Of a stretch of DNA of 64,000 bases, positions 26,709 through 35,680 are shown piece by piece. The position numbers were made by a program, and so were the translations under genes. Origin of the DNA: Halorubrum vacuolatum (GTDB lineage: Archaea > Halobacteriota > Halobacteria > Halobacteriales > Haloferacaceae); assembly GCF_900188065.1 (NCBI RefSeq), contig NZ_FZNQ01000010.1, positions 40,353 through 104,352 on the forward strand, read 5' to 3'. How positions within the stretch are numbered: the stretch's first letter is position 1; each line of letters opens with the position of its first letter. The notes under the pieces were generated by a model. The model was not told the origin of the DNA. It worked only from the letters and a program-made list of their open reading frames with translations, and did not search any database.

Positions 26709-28337
26709 TCAGTTCACCCCCTCCTCGTCCGCGCCACCGTCCGGGACGGCAGACGATCGCTCGGCTCCAGCCGTTACGCTCGGAGGCTGACCGCCGTTCC
26801 CATCGACGATCGTTCCGTCCGCCTGATATGTGAAGTCCTCGACGGCGACCCGAAGTGCGGCCGCACGGTCCGACAGCGACCCGGCCGCGTTCTCGACGGC
26901 GGTCAGGGTCTGCTCCTGTTCGTCGACCGCTCCCGTGACGTCGCCGGCGGCGCTCGCCGTCTGCGCGCTGATCGCGGCGACGTCCTCGACGTGACCCACG
27001 ACCGCGTCGACGGAGTCGGCCTGCGCTTCCGTGGCGCGGGTGATCTCCGTCATGCTCGTGTCGGTCCGCTCGGAGGCCTCCGCGAGCCGTTCGAGCGCGT
27101 CGATGGACGTCTCGACGGTCTCCACGCCGGCGACGATCCGCTCTTCGGTCCGCTCCATCGAGTCGACGCCCGTCTCCGCACGCTCTTGGACCGCGTGGAT
27201 CCGCGCTTCGATCTCCGCCGCCGACTCCTTCGTCTCCTCGGCCAGCTCCTTCACCTGCTCGGCGACGACGGCGAACCCGGCGCCGTCCGCGCCCGAACGG
27301 GCGGCCTCGATGGAGGCGTTGAGCGCGAGCAGGTTCGTCTGCTCGGCGATATCGGAGATGGTGTCGACGACCTCGCCGATCTCCTCGACCTCCGCGGCGA
27401 GCGCCTCGACTTCGGCGGTCGTCTCGGCGGTCCGATCCTCGATGGCGTCCATCTCGGCGAGCGCTTCCTCCGCGGCCTCCCGGCCCTCATCGCCGACTGA
27501 TGCCGCGTGTTCGGCGGTTTCGGCCACGTCGGCGACCGTCGCTGCGACCTCCTCGGCGGAGGACGCCAGCGTCTCGGCCTCGTCCGTCGCGGCCGTAAGG
27601 TCGTCGCGCTGTGCGCGGGCCCCGTCGGCGATCTCCTCGACGGCGCCGGAGACGGTTCCGGTCGTCGAGCGGAGGCTGTCGGTGCGGGCGTCGACGGTTC
27701 CGGCGACGTCGGCGGTCTCCTCCGCGACGGTCGCGACCGACGCGACAGTATCCTCGAGTTCCGCGACCATCCCGTTGAACGCGACGCCGACGCGGGACAT
27801 GGGATCGTTCTCACAGTCCGTCTCGACCCGCTTTGTGAGATCGCCCGCCGCGACCGCTCGCATCGCCTCCTCGTATTCCGTCGCCTTTCGTTCGACCGTC
27901 GCTGCACGCTGTGCGGCATCCCCGCGTGCCTCTTCGGCGTCCTTCCGAGCGGCCTGTGCCTCCTCGATCTCCGTCCGGAGCGACTCGCGCATCGAGTCGA
28001 AGGCGACGAACAGCCGGCCGATCTCGTCGGTTCGGCCCGTCCGCAACTCGACATCTAAGTCGCCGTCGGCCATCCGATCGGCTTTGTTCGTCAGCTGTCG
28101 GAGCGAGATGATCGTGTTCGATCCGACGGTGACGCCGATGAGCGCCAACCCGATGACGGTTAAAAGGGTCATGCCGATCAATCCCGATCGGACCTCGGCG
28201 CCGACCTCACCCGTCCCTGCAGCCTGCACGTAGACGAGTACTCCATACGCCACGGAGATACCCATGACGCCGATCAGCGACAGCGCGAGTTTCGCGCCGT
28301 AACTGGACCGAACCCGGGAAAATGGACCGTATTGCAT
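26709..28337 (-). CDS. htr2: Halobacterial transducer for sensory rhodopsin II (HtrII)
   Basis: 542 residues from the ATG at 28337 (MQYGPFSRVRSSYGAKL); a TATA-like gttataca is ~30 bp upstream. Two transmembrane helices (~15-37 and ~50-72) are joined by a very short extracellular loop, so there is no ligand-binding domain. A HAMP region follows (MADGDLDVELRTGRTDEIG), a second HAMP-like block (AAGDLTKRVETD), and a coiled-coil signalling domain with hairpin tip EQTNLLALNASIEAARSG. It signals to CheA/CheW in the cytoplasm. The N-terminus resembles Natronomonas HtrII. Confidence 0.93.
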   Translation of the reverse strand: MQYGPFSRVRSSYGAKLALSLIGVMGISVAYGVLVYVQAAGTGEVGAEVRSGLIGMTLLTVIGLALIGVTVGSNTIISLRQLTNKADRMADGDLDVELRTGRTDEIGRLFVAFDSMRESLRTEIEEAQAARKDAEEARGDAAQRAATVERKATEYEEAMRAVAAGDLTKRVETDCENDPMSRVGVAFNGMVAELEDTVASVATVAEETADVAGTVDARTDSLRSTTGTVSGAVEEIADGARAQRDDLTAATDEAETLASSAEEVAATVADVAETAEHAASVGDEGREAAEEALAEMDAIEDRTAETTAEVEALAAEVEEIGEVVDTISDIAEQTNLLALNASIEAARSGADGAGFAVVAEQVKELAEETKESAAEIEARIHAVQERAETGVDSMERTEERIVAGVETVETSIDALERLAEASERTDTSMTEITRATEAQADSVDAVVGHVEDVAAISAQTASAAGDVTGAVDEQEQTLTAVENAAGSLSDRAAALRVAVEDFTYQADGTIVDGNGGQPPSVTAGAERSSAVPDGGADEEGVN

Positions 28338-28489
28338 CTCTCGGCATGTGATCGTCCGCCCAAATGTATAACTGTCAGTCGCCAATTTTTGAAAATGATA
28401 CTCGGTTCGGCCGCTTCGACTGGGATCCGTTCTATCCTCCCGTCATCGGGTCCGGAACGGTTTTTCACCCCGACCGGTGAGGGGAAGAC

Positions 28490-29329
28490 ATGGACCTCGT
28501 TCAGGCGTTCCGCGCGACTGACGCCGCGCTCGCGGTCGTCGGCGCCGGCGGCAAGAAAACGACGCTGTATGCGCTCGCCGATCGACTCGACGGGGCCGTC
28601 GTCACGGCGACGGTTCGGATCCCCATCTTCGATCACGCCGTCGACGCCGTCCGGGTCACCCCGGATCCCGTCACGGCCGCCCGGGAGGCATTTGTTGACG
28701 GCGATGGGCTCGTCGAGGAAACGGCCGGTTCGGGGCCGATACCGGCCGACGGATCCCTCGGCCTCGTCCCCGAACGTGAGCGGTCGGATCGCTATCGTGG
28801 CTACGATGTGACGGGCGTCGACGATCTGATCGCGGCACACGACGGGCCGGTACTCATCAAAGCCGATGGGGCCCGTCTCCGGGAGTTCAAGGCTCCAAAT
28901 GAACGTGAACCACAGATCCCCTCCCGCACGGATGTCGTCGTGCCTATCGTCTCCGCGAACGTCGTTGGCGAGCCGCTCGACGAGGCGGTCGTCCATCGGC
29001 CGGAGCGGGTTGTCTCCGTCGCGCGCGCCGCCGGACTCGACGTCTCGCTCGGGGACCCGATCACGGCCGAACTCGTCGGGACGGTGCTCGCCAGCCCCGA
29101 CGGGGGGCTCCGTGGCGTCCCCGAGGGGGCGGTCGCGATCCCGCTCTGTAACAAGGTCGATGACGACGAACGGGCGGAGACGGCCCGGGCGATCGCGACG
29201 ACGTTCCGCCGACGTTACGACGCGCTCGCGACCGACTCGACCGACGCGTCACGTGTTTCGGTGCCGCACGTCGTCCTCGGTCGGCTGATCGATGGGACCG
29301 TCGTCGACGTGGTACCGGTTCAGGGGTGA
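28490..29329 (+). CDS. yqeC: YqeC-like putative selenium/molybdenum cofactor protein
   Basis: 279 residues. An N-terminal P-loop-like VVGAGGKKTTLYALADRL (~17-34), then LIKADGARLREFKAPNEREP (~121-140), the signature of the YqeC family, associated with selenium-dependent molybdenum hydroxylases. No selenium genes are in this window, so the role here may be a general molybdenum cofactor one. Starts at ATG 28490, divergent from htr2. Confidence 0.85.
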   Translation: MDLVQAFRATDAALAVVGAGGKKTTLYALADRLDGAVVTATVRIPIFDHAVDAVRVTPDPVTAAREAFVDGDGLVEETAGSGPIPADGSLGLVPERERSDRYRGYDVTGVDDLIAAHDGPVLIKADGARLREFKAPNEREPQIPSRTDVVVPIVSANVVGEPLDEAVVHRPERVVSVARAAGLDVSLGDPITAELVGTVLASPDGGLRGVPEGAVAIPLCNKVDDDERAETARAIATTFRRRYDALATDSTDASRVSVPHVVLGRLIDGTVVDVVPVQG

Positions 29330-29422
29330 TTGCCGGAGCGACCCGATCGGTCGAATCCACCCGCTTGGGCGGCTCCGTCCCGAGTCGAACGGTTCAAGTA
29401 TTCGCTGGCTGTCCGTTACGAT

Positions 29423-29794
29423 ATGAAAGATCAGGGACGCTCCACGCGCAAGCGAACCGGCGGTCGATTGAAACACGCCTCGAACAAGAAACGCCACCAA
29501 CTCGGCCGCGAGCCGGCGGAGACGACCGTCGGCGAGCCGCGTATCCAGTACATCGACTCCCGCGGCAACGATAAGAAGGTCCGCGCGCTCTCGACGAACG
29601 TCGCACAGGTCGCCGACGGCGGCGAGGTCGTCGAAGCGACGATCGAGAACGTCGTCGAGAACCCCTCGAACGTCAACTACGTCCGCCGGAACATCATCAC
29701 GAAGGGGGCCATCATCGAGACCTCCGAGGGTCGTGCCCGCGTCACCTCCCGCCCCGGACAGACCGGCGGCGTCAACGCTGTCCTCCTCGAATAG
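29423..29794 (+). CDS. rps8e: 30S ribosomal protein S8e
   Basis: 123 residues from the ATG at 29423 (MKDQGRSTRKRTGGRLKHAS). Family-wide segments are GGRLKHASNKKRHQLGREPAET, cut here by the length rule to its first part, and the later RRNIITKGAIIETSEG. Length matches archaeal S8e. The upstream in-frame extension to 29330 has no ribosomal similarity. Confidence 0.97.
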   Translation: MKDQGRSTRKRTGGRLKHASNKKRHQLGREPAETTVGEPRIQYIDSRGNDKKVRALSTNVAQVADGGEVVEATIENVVENPSNVNYVRRNIITKGAIIETSEGRARVTSRPGQTGGVNAVLLE

Positions 29795-29832
29795 ACGGCG
29801 TCTCTTCCCGTCAGCGTTCATAAACGCCCTTC

Positions 29833-30369
29833 TCACACGTCGAAGACGACGTACGCGTACCAGCCGCCGTCACGGCGTTCGAGCGTCATCTCCGAGTAGG
29901 TCACGGCCTTGATTTCGCGTGCGTCCAGCTCGGCAAGCGGGACTCCGCGGGCGGTCGCGGTTATCTCCCACCGGTGACCGGACTCATCGACGGCGGCCCC
30001 GTGACCGGACTCATCGACGGTCACTTCGTGATCGGAACCGTCGACGGTCACCTCGTGGTCGACCGGGAGCACGAGCCGGACGTCGCGCTCGTAGATCAAC
30101 TCGTCGAGATATTCGAAGAGGGCGGCCTCCCGGCTCTCGGCCGTGACGGTCAGCTCGAATCGCTCGCCACCGTCGGGGACGGCCTCACAGCTCGCGGCCG
30201 TGAACCCCTCGGCGACGGCCGCAAAGACGCCCGCGAGCGTCGGCGCGCTCGCCTCGACGGCGACGTCCGCCGTGTGCTCCCGTAGCTGATAGCTCACGTC
30301 GGGGCTTGCGCTCGTGACGACTTCGCGCTTTCCATCCGCATCCATCGCTGTCGAGGGGGTTATGCGCAT
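29833..30369 (-). CDS. Archease (RtcB activator)
   Basis: 178 residues from the ATG at 30369, chosen because a TATA-like sequence at 30389-30398 is ~25 bp upstream; an internal ATG at 30345 is possible. Archease speeds multiple-turnover ligation by RtcB. Visible are REHTADVAVEASAPTL (the Asp binds metal), the FEYLDELIYERD block, and AREIKAVTYSEM near the end. A repeat of four VTVDGSDHE-like units (~114-140), encoded by a degenerate 30-bp DNA repeat, lengthens one loop. Earlier residues of the same long open frame (up to 32691) belong to antisense shadow. Confidence 0.92.
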   Translation of the reverse strand: MRITPSTAMDADGKREVVTSASPDVSYQLREHTADVAVEASAPTLAGVFAAVAEGFTAASCEAVPDGGERFELTVTAESREAALFEYLDELIYERDVRLVLPVDHEVTVDGSDHEVTVDESGHGAAVDESGHRWEITATARGVPLAELDAREIKAVTYSEMTLERRDGGWYAYVVFDV

Positions 30370-30388
30370 GCTCCGGCATGGCGGTGGA

Positions 30389-30398
30389 GTTATATTCA
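30389..30398. promoter_or_regulatory. Bidirectional TATA-like box for archease and a GNAT gene
   Basis: The single sequence agttatattc (minus: gaatataact) is ~25 bp upstream of the archease ATG at 30369 and ~27 bp upstream of the GNAT GTG at 30421. The two starts are only 51 bp apart and no other clear TATA lies between them, so one element could serve both leaderless genes. Confidence 0.55.
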
Positions 30399-30420
30399 GC
30401 GCGCGTGTTATCTCCTCACA

Positions 30421-30894
30421 GTGAGCATCAACGTGCGGAAACGGACGGATCCGCCCGGTCACGCGGACCACGTCACGGCCGCGTGGGAGCTGAAAGAGCG
30501 GATTCGCCGGGAGGAAGGCGTCCTCCGACAGCGACGTGGCTTTTTCACCGATGCCTATCGACGCTCGATGACACACCTCCTCTTCGAGAACGGTCGCCTC
30601 GTCGCCTTCGCGTCCGTCCGCCGCGACGGCTACGTCCTCTTTCTCGCGGTCGATTCCGACTGCCGTGGCCGTGGATACGCCGCGAGCCTCATCGCCGACG
30701 TCGCCGACGAACATCGAACCGTGACGTGTCACGCCCGCGTGACGAACGAGTCCGCGCTCGGCTTTTATGACCATCTCGGCTTCGAGGTGAAACGCCGGAT
30801 CGACTCCTATTATGAGGACGGCGGCGACGCCGTCTACCTCGTGCTCGGAGAGGATAGCCTCCGTGAGCGCCTCTCGGCGTTCGTTCGTGGGTAG
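30421..30894 (+). CDS. GNAT-family N-acetyltransferase
   Basis: 157 residues from GTG at 30421. Acetyl-CoA-binding motif A reads FLAVDSDCRGRGYAASLI (~77-94, RGRGYA as R/Q-x-x-G-x-G/A), and motif B includes NESALGFYDHLGFEV (~108-122). It may acetylate a protein N-terminus or small amine; specificity is unknown. It is divergent from archease across a 51-bp gap. Confidence 0.9.
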   Translation: MSINVRKRTDPPGHADHVTAAWELKERIRREEGVLRQRRGFFTDAYRRSMTHLLFENGRLVAFASVRRDGYVLFLAVDSDCRGRGYAASLIADVADEHRTVTCHARVTNESALGFYDHLGFEVKRRIDSYYEDGGDAVYLVLGEDSLRERLSAFVRG

Positions 30895-30993
30895 CCTTCT
30901 TTGGCATCGTCTTTCACCGGCCCCCTCTCGGTCACGGAGGCGGGATCCACACAAACCGACAGCCATTAGCGCCCGCCGCGAGGAGTCGGGCGC

Positions 30994-32214
30994 ATGACCG
31001 AGACCACGGCGGAGGCGCTCGCCGACCGGGTTCGTGCGGGCGAGCTCCGTCTCCACGAGCTCGAGGAACACGCGGCTGCCGACGTGGCCACGGCGGCCCG
31101 CCGGCTGCTCGTCGCCGAGACGGTCGACGCCGACGTCGACGTCCTCGGCGAGTATGCCTTCGACGCCGCCGCGGCCGACGCCAACATCGAGAACATGATC
31201 GGGGCGGTTCAGGTCCCGCTCGGCGTCGCCGGGCCGGTTGCGGTCGACGGCGACGCGCTCTCCGGGGACCGGTACCTCCCGCTCGCGACGACGGAGGGGG
31301 CGCTCGTCGCCTCGATCAATCGCGGCTGTTCGGTGCTCAACGACGCCGGCGGGGCGACCGCGCGGGTGACGAAACGGGGGATGACCCGGGCGCCGGTCTT
31401 CCGCGTCGCCGACGTCGCGGCGGCGACCGCACTCGTCGAGTGGGTCGATGACAACATTTCCGAGCTTCGGGCGGCCGCCGAGGCGACGACGAACCACGGC
31501 GAACTCGTCGACGTGACGCCGTACGTCGTCGGCAACAACGTCTACCTCCGGTTCCGCTACGACACGAAGGACGCGATGGGGATGAACATGGCCACCATCG
31601 CCACCGGCGAGGCCTGTGCGCTGATCGAAGCCGAGACCGACGCCTCGCTCGTCGCGCTCTCGGGCAACCTCTGTTCGGACAAGAAACCCGCCGCGGTCAA
31701 CGCGGTCGAGGGCCGCGGGCGGTCGGTCTCCGCCGACGTCACGATCCCGCGCGAGATCGTCGAGGAGCGTCTCCATACGACGCCGGCGGCGATCGCCGAG
31801 ATCAACACGCGAAAGAACCTCGTCGGCTCCGCGAAGGCCGGCTCGCTCGGGTTCAACGCCCACGTCGCCAACGCGGTCGCCGCGATGTTCCTCGCGACCG
31901 GCCAGGACGAGGCACAGGTCGTCGAGGGGGCGAACGCGATCACGACCGCGGAGACGACCCCCGAGGGCGACCTCTACTGTTCGGTCTCGCTGGCGAGCCT
32001 CGAGGTCGGGACCGTCGGCGGCGGCACTCGGCTGCCGACACAGGCGGCCGGGTTGGAGATCCTCGGCGTCCGTGGCGGCGGCGACCCCGCGGGGACGAAC
32101 GCCGACGCGCTCGCGGAGGCGATCGCGGTCGGCGCGCTGGCGGGCGAGCTTTCGCTGTTGGCGGCGCTCGGCTCGCGGCACCTCTCCTCGGCTCACGCCG
32201 ACCTCGGGCGGTGA
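30994..32214 (+). CDS. hmgA: 3-hydroxy-3-methylglutaryl-CoA reductase (NADPH)
   Basis: 406 residues, class I. It reduces HMG-CoA to mevalonate, the first committed step to archaeal isoprenoid lipids. Motifs are ENMIGAVQVPLGVAGP (~66-81, catalytic Glu), DAMGMNM, SDKKPAAVN with the catalytic Lys, GQDEAQVVEGAN (Asp), GTVGGGTRLPTQ, and the C-terminal RHLSSAHADL (catalytic His). All key residues are present. This gene is the target of statins used as haloarchaeal selection markers. Confidence 0.97.
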   Translation: MTETTAEALADRVRAGELRLHELEEHAAADVATAARRLLVAETVDADVDVLGEYAFDAAAADANIENMIGAVQVPLGVAGPVAVDGDALSGDRYLPLATTEGALVASINRGCSVLNDAGGATARVTKRGMTRAPVFRVADVAAATALVEWVDDNISELRAAAEATTNHGELVDVTPYVVGNNVYLRFRYDTKDAMGMNMATIATGEACALIEAETDASLVALSGNLCSDKKPAAVNAVEGRGRSVSADVTIPREIVEERLHTTPAAIAEINTRKNLVGSAKAGSLGFNAHVANAVAAMFLATGQDEAQVVEGANAITTAETTPEGDLYCSVSLASLEVGTVGGGTRLPTQAAGLEILGVRGGGDPAGTNADALAEAIAVGALAGELSLLAALGSRHLSSAHADLGR

Positions 32215-32297
32215 GACGCGGACGGCGGCCGCGATCGTCATCCACACGAACGCGGCCGCGATAAGCTCCCGACACGGACGGCGACCTCCGGTCGATC

Positions 32298-32675
32298 CTA
32301 CGCGGGCGGCCGCCGCCGATCGATCCGCCGTCTCGTGCTGTGGAGGACCCACACCCCGCCGATACCGGCGAGTACCACACCGGCCCAGACGCCGACCCCG
32401 TCGCCGGCGACCGCGGCGACGCCGAGCCCGACCCCGGCAAGGCCGTGTGCCCACGCTAGCCCGTCCTTCCGGCCGACGGCGTACCGCACGGCGGCGACGA
32501 ACAGCACGATCCCACAGCAGAGAGGCAGGAGCCTGACGGCCCCGACCCCAACGGCGGTCCTGACGGCCGGTGTCCCCACGCCGACGGCGAACGCGACGGC
32601 AAGCGACATCCCCACGGGTTCGATGGCGAGGGCTCCGCCGAGGGGCCGCCCGCCGCGCCGTCCGGTCGGGGTCAT
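32298..32675 (-). CDS. Small integral membrane protein of unknown function
   Basis: 125 residues from the ATG at 32675 (MTPTGRRGG). About four hydrophobic helices (~20-40, ~44-62, ~70-86, ~88-108) are visible; the C-terminus is Arg-rich. No family is recognised. The ORF opens to 32705 but the internal ATG better precedes the first polar segment. Tail-to-tail with hmgA. Confidence 0.65.
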   Translation of the reverse strand: MTPTGRRGGRPLGGALAIEPVGMSLAVAFAVGVGTPAVRTAVGVGAVRLLPLCCGIVLFVAAVRYAVGRKDGLAWAHGLAGVGLGVAAVAGDGVGVWAGVVLAGIGGVWVLHSTRRRIDRRRPPA

Positions 32676-32844
32676 CGACACCGGGATCCATTCGTGGGCG
32701 TCCACAAAAGTGTCAGTCAGACGATTGTCGGGTAGGCGTCGGACATCGTGGTTCCGGTCCCGGGACGAGCGGTATTACGCGAACGGGGGTGTCACCCACG
32801 CGGGGGCGTTCGGACGGCGACGTTCCGTGGTCGACACCCTGTGA

Positions 32845-33129
32845 TCAGGTCCCATGGAGGGCATCGTGTCCGGGATCGGTGATCCGATAGATGACCTCGC
32901 CGCTAACCGGCTCGAGGAACCCCGCCGCGGCCAGCATCGCGATCCGCTTTTCGACGTATGCGACGTGGAGACCGGTGTTGCCCGCCACGAGGGCTGGATA
33001 GTCCGGGCCGGCGCGGTCGAGATAGGCGAGAATACGCTCATCGGCTGCGGTGAGGTCCAACCCCGTCACCGCCTCTCCGAGCTCCACCGACCGATCGTCA
33101 CGTTCGGGCAGGCCGTCCGAGGTCGACAT
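32845..33129 (-). CDS. Small winged-helix protein (PhiH1-repressor-like)
   Basis: 94 residues. The centre is a winged-helix domain: TAADERILAYLDRAGPDYPA, then a recognition-helix-like VAYVEKRIAMLAAAGFLEP and a wing VIYRITDPGHDAL. It resembles the haloarchaeal PhiH1-repressor group of DNA-binding proteins. A TATA-like ctttacgtt is ~25 bp upstream of the ATG at 33129. The regulated target is unknown. Confidence 0.78.
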   Translation of the reverse strand: MSTSDGLPERDDRSVELGEAVTGLDLTAADERILAYLDRAGPDYPALVAGNTGLHVAYVEKRIAMLAAAGFLEPVSGEVIYRITDPGHDALHGT

Positions 33130-33251
33130 AGATCATGGTAACGTAAAGCACACTCAAGACTGCTTCGACGATTCCGAACGTTCGGGAACGGAAATCGGTT
33201 CGCGATCGTTCACGATCCGTTGCCGTTCCTGATCGACCCGTCGGTTCGGTT

Positions 33252-33322
33252 GCGTTCCGATCGGGTTCGCTCTGGTGGCGTTCCGGCCGGGTTCGCTCTG
33301 GTGGCGTTCCGATCGGGTTCGC
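33252..33322. repeat. 26-bp tandem repeat in the cofH 3' flank
   Basis: Units beginning gcgttccgatcgggttcg occur at 33252-33277, 33278-33303 (with two base changes) and a 19-bp partial at 33304-33322. They sit directly after the cofH stop (33326 on the minus strand). No ORF with family support covers them. Confidence 0.85.
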
Positions 33323-33325
33323 CTC

Positions 33326-34717
33326 TTAATCGTCCGCATGCGCGGAGCGCCGGGACCCCGTCCCGTCCTGATCGGCGAGCATGGGTGTTCCGTCGGCACG
33401 AGGGCCGAGCATCGGGCCGTGGGGACCGTCATCGGGATCGATCCGCCGCTGGCTTCGGTAGTCCGTCGAGCGTTCGACCGGAACCCGACCGATGGCGGTG
33501 ATCAGCTCGACGTAGTCGTCGAAGGAGCGATACTCCCCGTACTCGCCGCCGGCCCGGCTGGTGATCTCCTCGGAGAGGATCGTCCCCATGAAGTCGTCCG
33601 CGCCGCAGTTGAGCAGCTTGAGCCCGTGTGCGTCGCCGGATTTGACCCACGACGCCTGGATGTGATCGACGTTGTCGAGAAAGAGGCGGGCGACGGCGAC
33701 GACCAGTTCGTCCTCGTCGCGCGAGGGGCCTCCCTCGACGATCCCCCGGCGGTACAGCGGGGTGTTTCGATGGATGAACGAGAGCGGAACGAACTCGGTT
33801 ATCCCGCCGGTTCGGTCCTGGAGGTCGCGGATCACGCCCAGATGCTCGGCGCGATGGGCGACCGTCTCGACGTGGCCGTACATCATCGTCGAGGTCACGT
33901 CCAACCCGGCGGCGATCGCCCCCTCCATCGCGGCGACCCAGTCATCCGTTCGGATCTTCCCCGGACAGATCACGTCCCGGACCTCGTCGACGAGGATCTC
34001 GGCGGCCGTGCCGGGTGCCGAATCGAGCCCCGCGTCGGCGAGTTCGCGGTAGACCTGCTCGTAGCTCCAGTCGGTCCCACGCCGGGCGTGATAGGCCTCC
34101 TCCGGCGTCATCGAGTGGAGATGGACGCCGCCGACGGCCATCGCACGCAGCTGTTCGCGGTACGTTCCCGGATCGGTCACGTATCGCTCCGGCGGTTTGT
34201 AGTTCACCTCGCTCGCGGGGTCGTCGTGGGCGGCGAGGATCTCGTGGTGTTCGGCGTTCAACGCGAAGGCCGGGTGGAGCCCGGAGACCGAACAGACCTC
34301 GTAGATCCCCAACTCGAGCGCCTCCTCGACGATCGCCCGTGACTCCTCGGGCGTCTTCGTGAAACCGGGATGGTCGACGTCGGCGTCGACCTCGAAGGCG
34401 TGTGCGGCGTCCTTGAAGTTACAGAAGAGACAGCCCGTGTTGCAGGCGGTCGTCACGTTGTTGTTCAGGTTCGCGACGAAGGTGACCCCCTCGCCGACGG
34501 TTTCGGCCCGGCGGCGGTCGGCGGCCTCCAGGACGGCCTCCTTTCGCTCGGGATCGATCCCGTCGGTATCGGTGCCCGTCGCGAGCAGCTCCGTCGCGTC
34601 CGCGACGGTGAGCCGGAGGCCGTCACGGGCCTTCGCGAGCGCGTTCTCGAAGGGCTGATCGGTCTCGGGCTCCTCGAACCCGAACCCGTTCCGATCGAAC
34701 TCACGCGCCGCGGTCAT
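33326..34717 (-). CDS. cofH: FO synthase subunit CofH
   Basis: A 463-residue radical-SAM enzyme which, with CofG, makes the deazaflavin FO (7,8-didemethyl-8-hydroxy-5-deazariboflavin) for coenzyme F420. The [4Fe-4S]-binding CNTGCLFC (C92, C96, C99) is present, and AVGGVHLHSMTPEEAYHAR and ICPGKIRTDDW are family segments. CofG is not in this window. The last ~40 residues are a polar halophilic tail. CofD lies ~22 kb away at 56480. Confidence 0.95.
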   Translation of the reverse strand: MTAAREFDRNGFGFEEPETDQPFENALAKARDGLRLTVADATELLATGTDTDGIDPERKEAVLEAADRRRAETVGEGVTFVANLNNNVTTACNTGCLFCNFKDAAHAFEVDADVDHPGFTKTPEESRAIVEEALELGIYEVCSVSGLHPAFALNAEHHEILAAHDDPASEVNYKPPERYVTDPGTYREQLRAMAVGGVHLHSMTPEEAYHARRGTDWSYEQVYRELADAGLDSAPGTAAEILVDEVRDVICPGKIRTDDWVAAMEGAIAAGLDVTSTMMYGHVETVAHRAEHLGVIRDLQDRTGGITEFVPLSFIHRNTPLYRRGIVEGGPSRDEDELVVAVARLFLDNVDHIQASWVKSGDAHGLKLLNCGADDFMGTILSEEITSRAGGEYGEYRSFDDYVELITAIGRVPVERSTDYRSQRRIDPDDGPHGPMLGPRADGTPMLADQDGTGSRRSAHADD

Positions 34718-34835
34718 GATCGGAGAGTCCCCGCTCCGGGCTTAAAAACAAGGCGGTCACGTCAACGGTGACCGGCGTTCAGGCGATCCGCATCGTTTAG
34801 CCGCTGGGCGCCGAAACTGCCCCCGTACCTTCCCC

Positions 34836-35198
34836 ATGTACCTCTCACATCCGGTTCGGCGGATTCGCGACGACCCGGACCCGGACGCCACCGTCGCGCT
34901 CGTGATCGAACTCACCGGGGACGGCGATGCGACCGAACACGATCCGCTCGAATCCCTCTCGGTCGCCGTCGCGGACGACGGTGGCCGGATCGTTCGTGAC
35001 CTCGGGTTCGACTGTCACCTCGTGGTCGTTCCCGAGCCGACCGTCGAAACCCTCTGTGCGCTCGACGGGATCGAACGGATCGAAACCGACGCGACCGTGT
35101 CGCGCTCCTTCGAGACCTCGACGGCGGAACCCGTCGAGGACACCGGCACGACGGCGGAGACGCTCCGGGAGCACGTCGCGGAGCGCTCAGATCGATGA
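34836..35198 (+). CDS. Conserved haloarchaeal protein of unknown function
   Basis: 120 residues, acidic, no membrane helix. The core VALVIELTGDGD and LGFDCHLVVVPEPTVETLCAL suggests a small alpha/beta domain; the final ~30 residues are low-complexity. No family is recognised. It ends 9 bp from the stop of the convergent STAS-like gene. Confidence 0.65.
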   Translation: MYLSHPVRRIRDDPDPDATVALVIELTGDGDATEHDPLESLSVAVADDGGRIVRDLGFDCHLVVVPEPTVETLCALDGIERIETDATVSRSFETSTAEPVEDTGTTAETLREHVAERSDR

Positions 35199-35207
35199 CC
35201 CGTCCAT

Positions 35208-35591
35208 TTAGGGGGTGGGTGGCATCGTCTCGGCGATCCACGAGGTGGCGGGCTCCGTCCCGTTGAAGGTCTCGACTTCGATCCCGTCGACGTCGACGCT
35301 GCGCTCGAGATAGCGACGTTTCGGCCGCTCCGCGACGAGCGCCCACCGATCGATCTCGTGTGCCATCCCCAGCTGTACCGCCCGACGGAGGGCCTCACGG
35401 CCGGCATCCGAACACGACCGGCTCGTGTGGACGACCATCACGACGCCATCGATCTCCGTCTCAGTGAAATGTACCCGCAGTCGGTCGACGAGCGCCGAGC
35501 CGGCCTTCGGACTGATGACCGTTCCCCGTGCGAACTCGACGACGAGGACGGTACGTTCCGTTCGGAGCGACCATCCGTACTCGTCGTTCAT
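35208..35591 (-). CDS. Small STAS/SpoIIAA-fold-like protein
   Basis: 127 residues. The alternation of strands and helices (TVLVVEFARG, LVDRLRVHF, GVVMVVHTS, ALRRAVQLGM, RWALVAER) resembles the SpoIIAA/STAS-like fold of haloarchaeal signal proteins; the phosphorylatable Ser of anti-anti-sigma factors cannot be assigned. The assignment is by pattern only. Starts at ATG 35591. Confidence 0.55.
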   Translation of the reverse strand: MNDEYGWSLRTERTVLVVEFARGTVISPKAGSALVDRLRVHFTETEIDGVVMVVHTSRSCSDAGREALRRAVQLGMAHEIDRWALVAERPKRRYLERSVDVDGIEVETFNGTEPATSWIAETMPPTP

Positions 35592-35680
35592 ACACGGGGA
35601 TACCGCGAACGGGTTATAAGCGTTCTCGCTCTTTTTATCAAAGATGATAATTCATGGCGGGGTGGCTGTCAAGCGCGAAG

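Noticed and set aside
29833..32691. A 952-codon open frame on the minus strand spanning archease and the antisense of hmgA
   Set aside because: Only its last ~180 codons match a real protein (archease). The rest is Arg/Gly/Asp-rich antisense to HMG-CoA reductase, the usual product of high GC content.
33154..33432. A 92-codon minus-strand frame through the 26-bp repeat after cofH
   Set aside because: It overlaps the cofH C-terminus in another frame and is rich in Arg and repeats.
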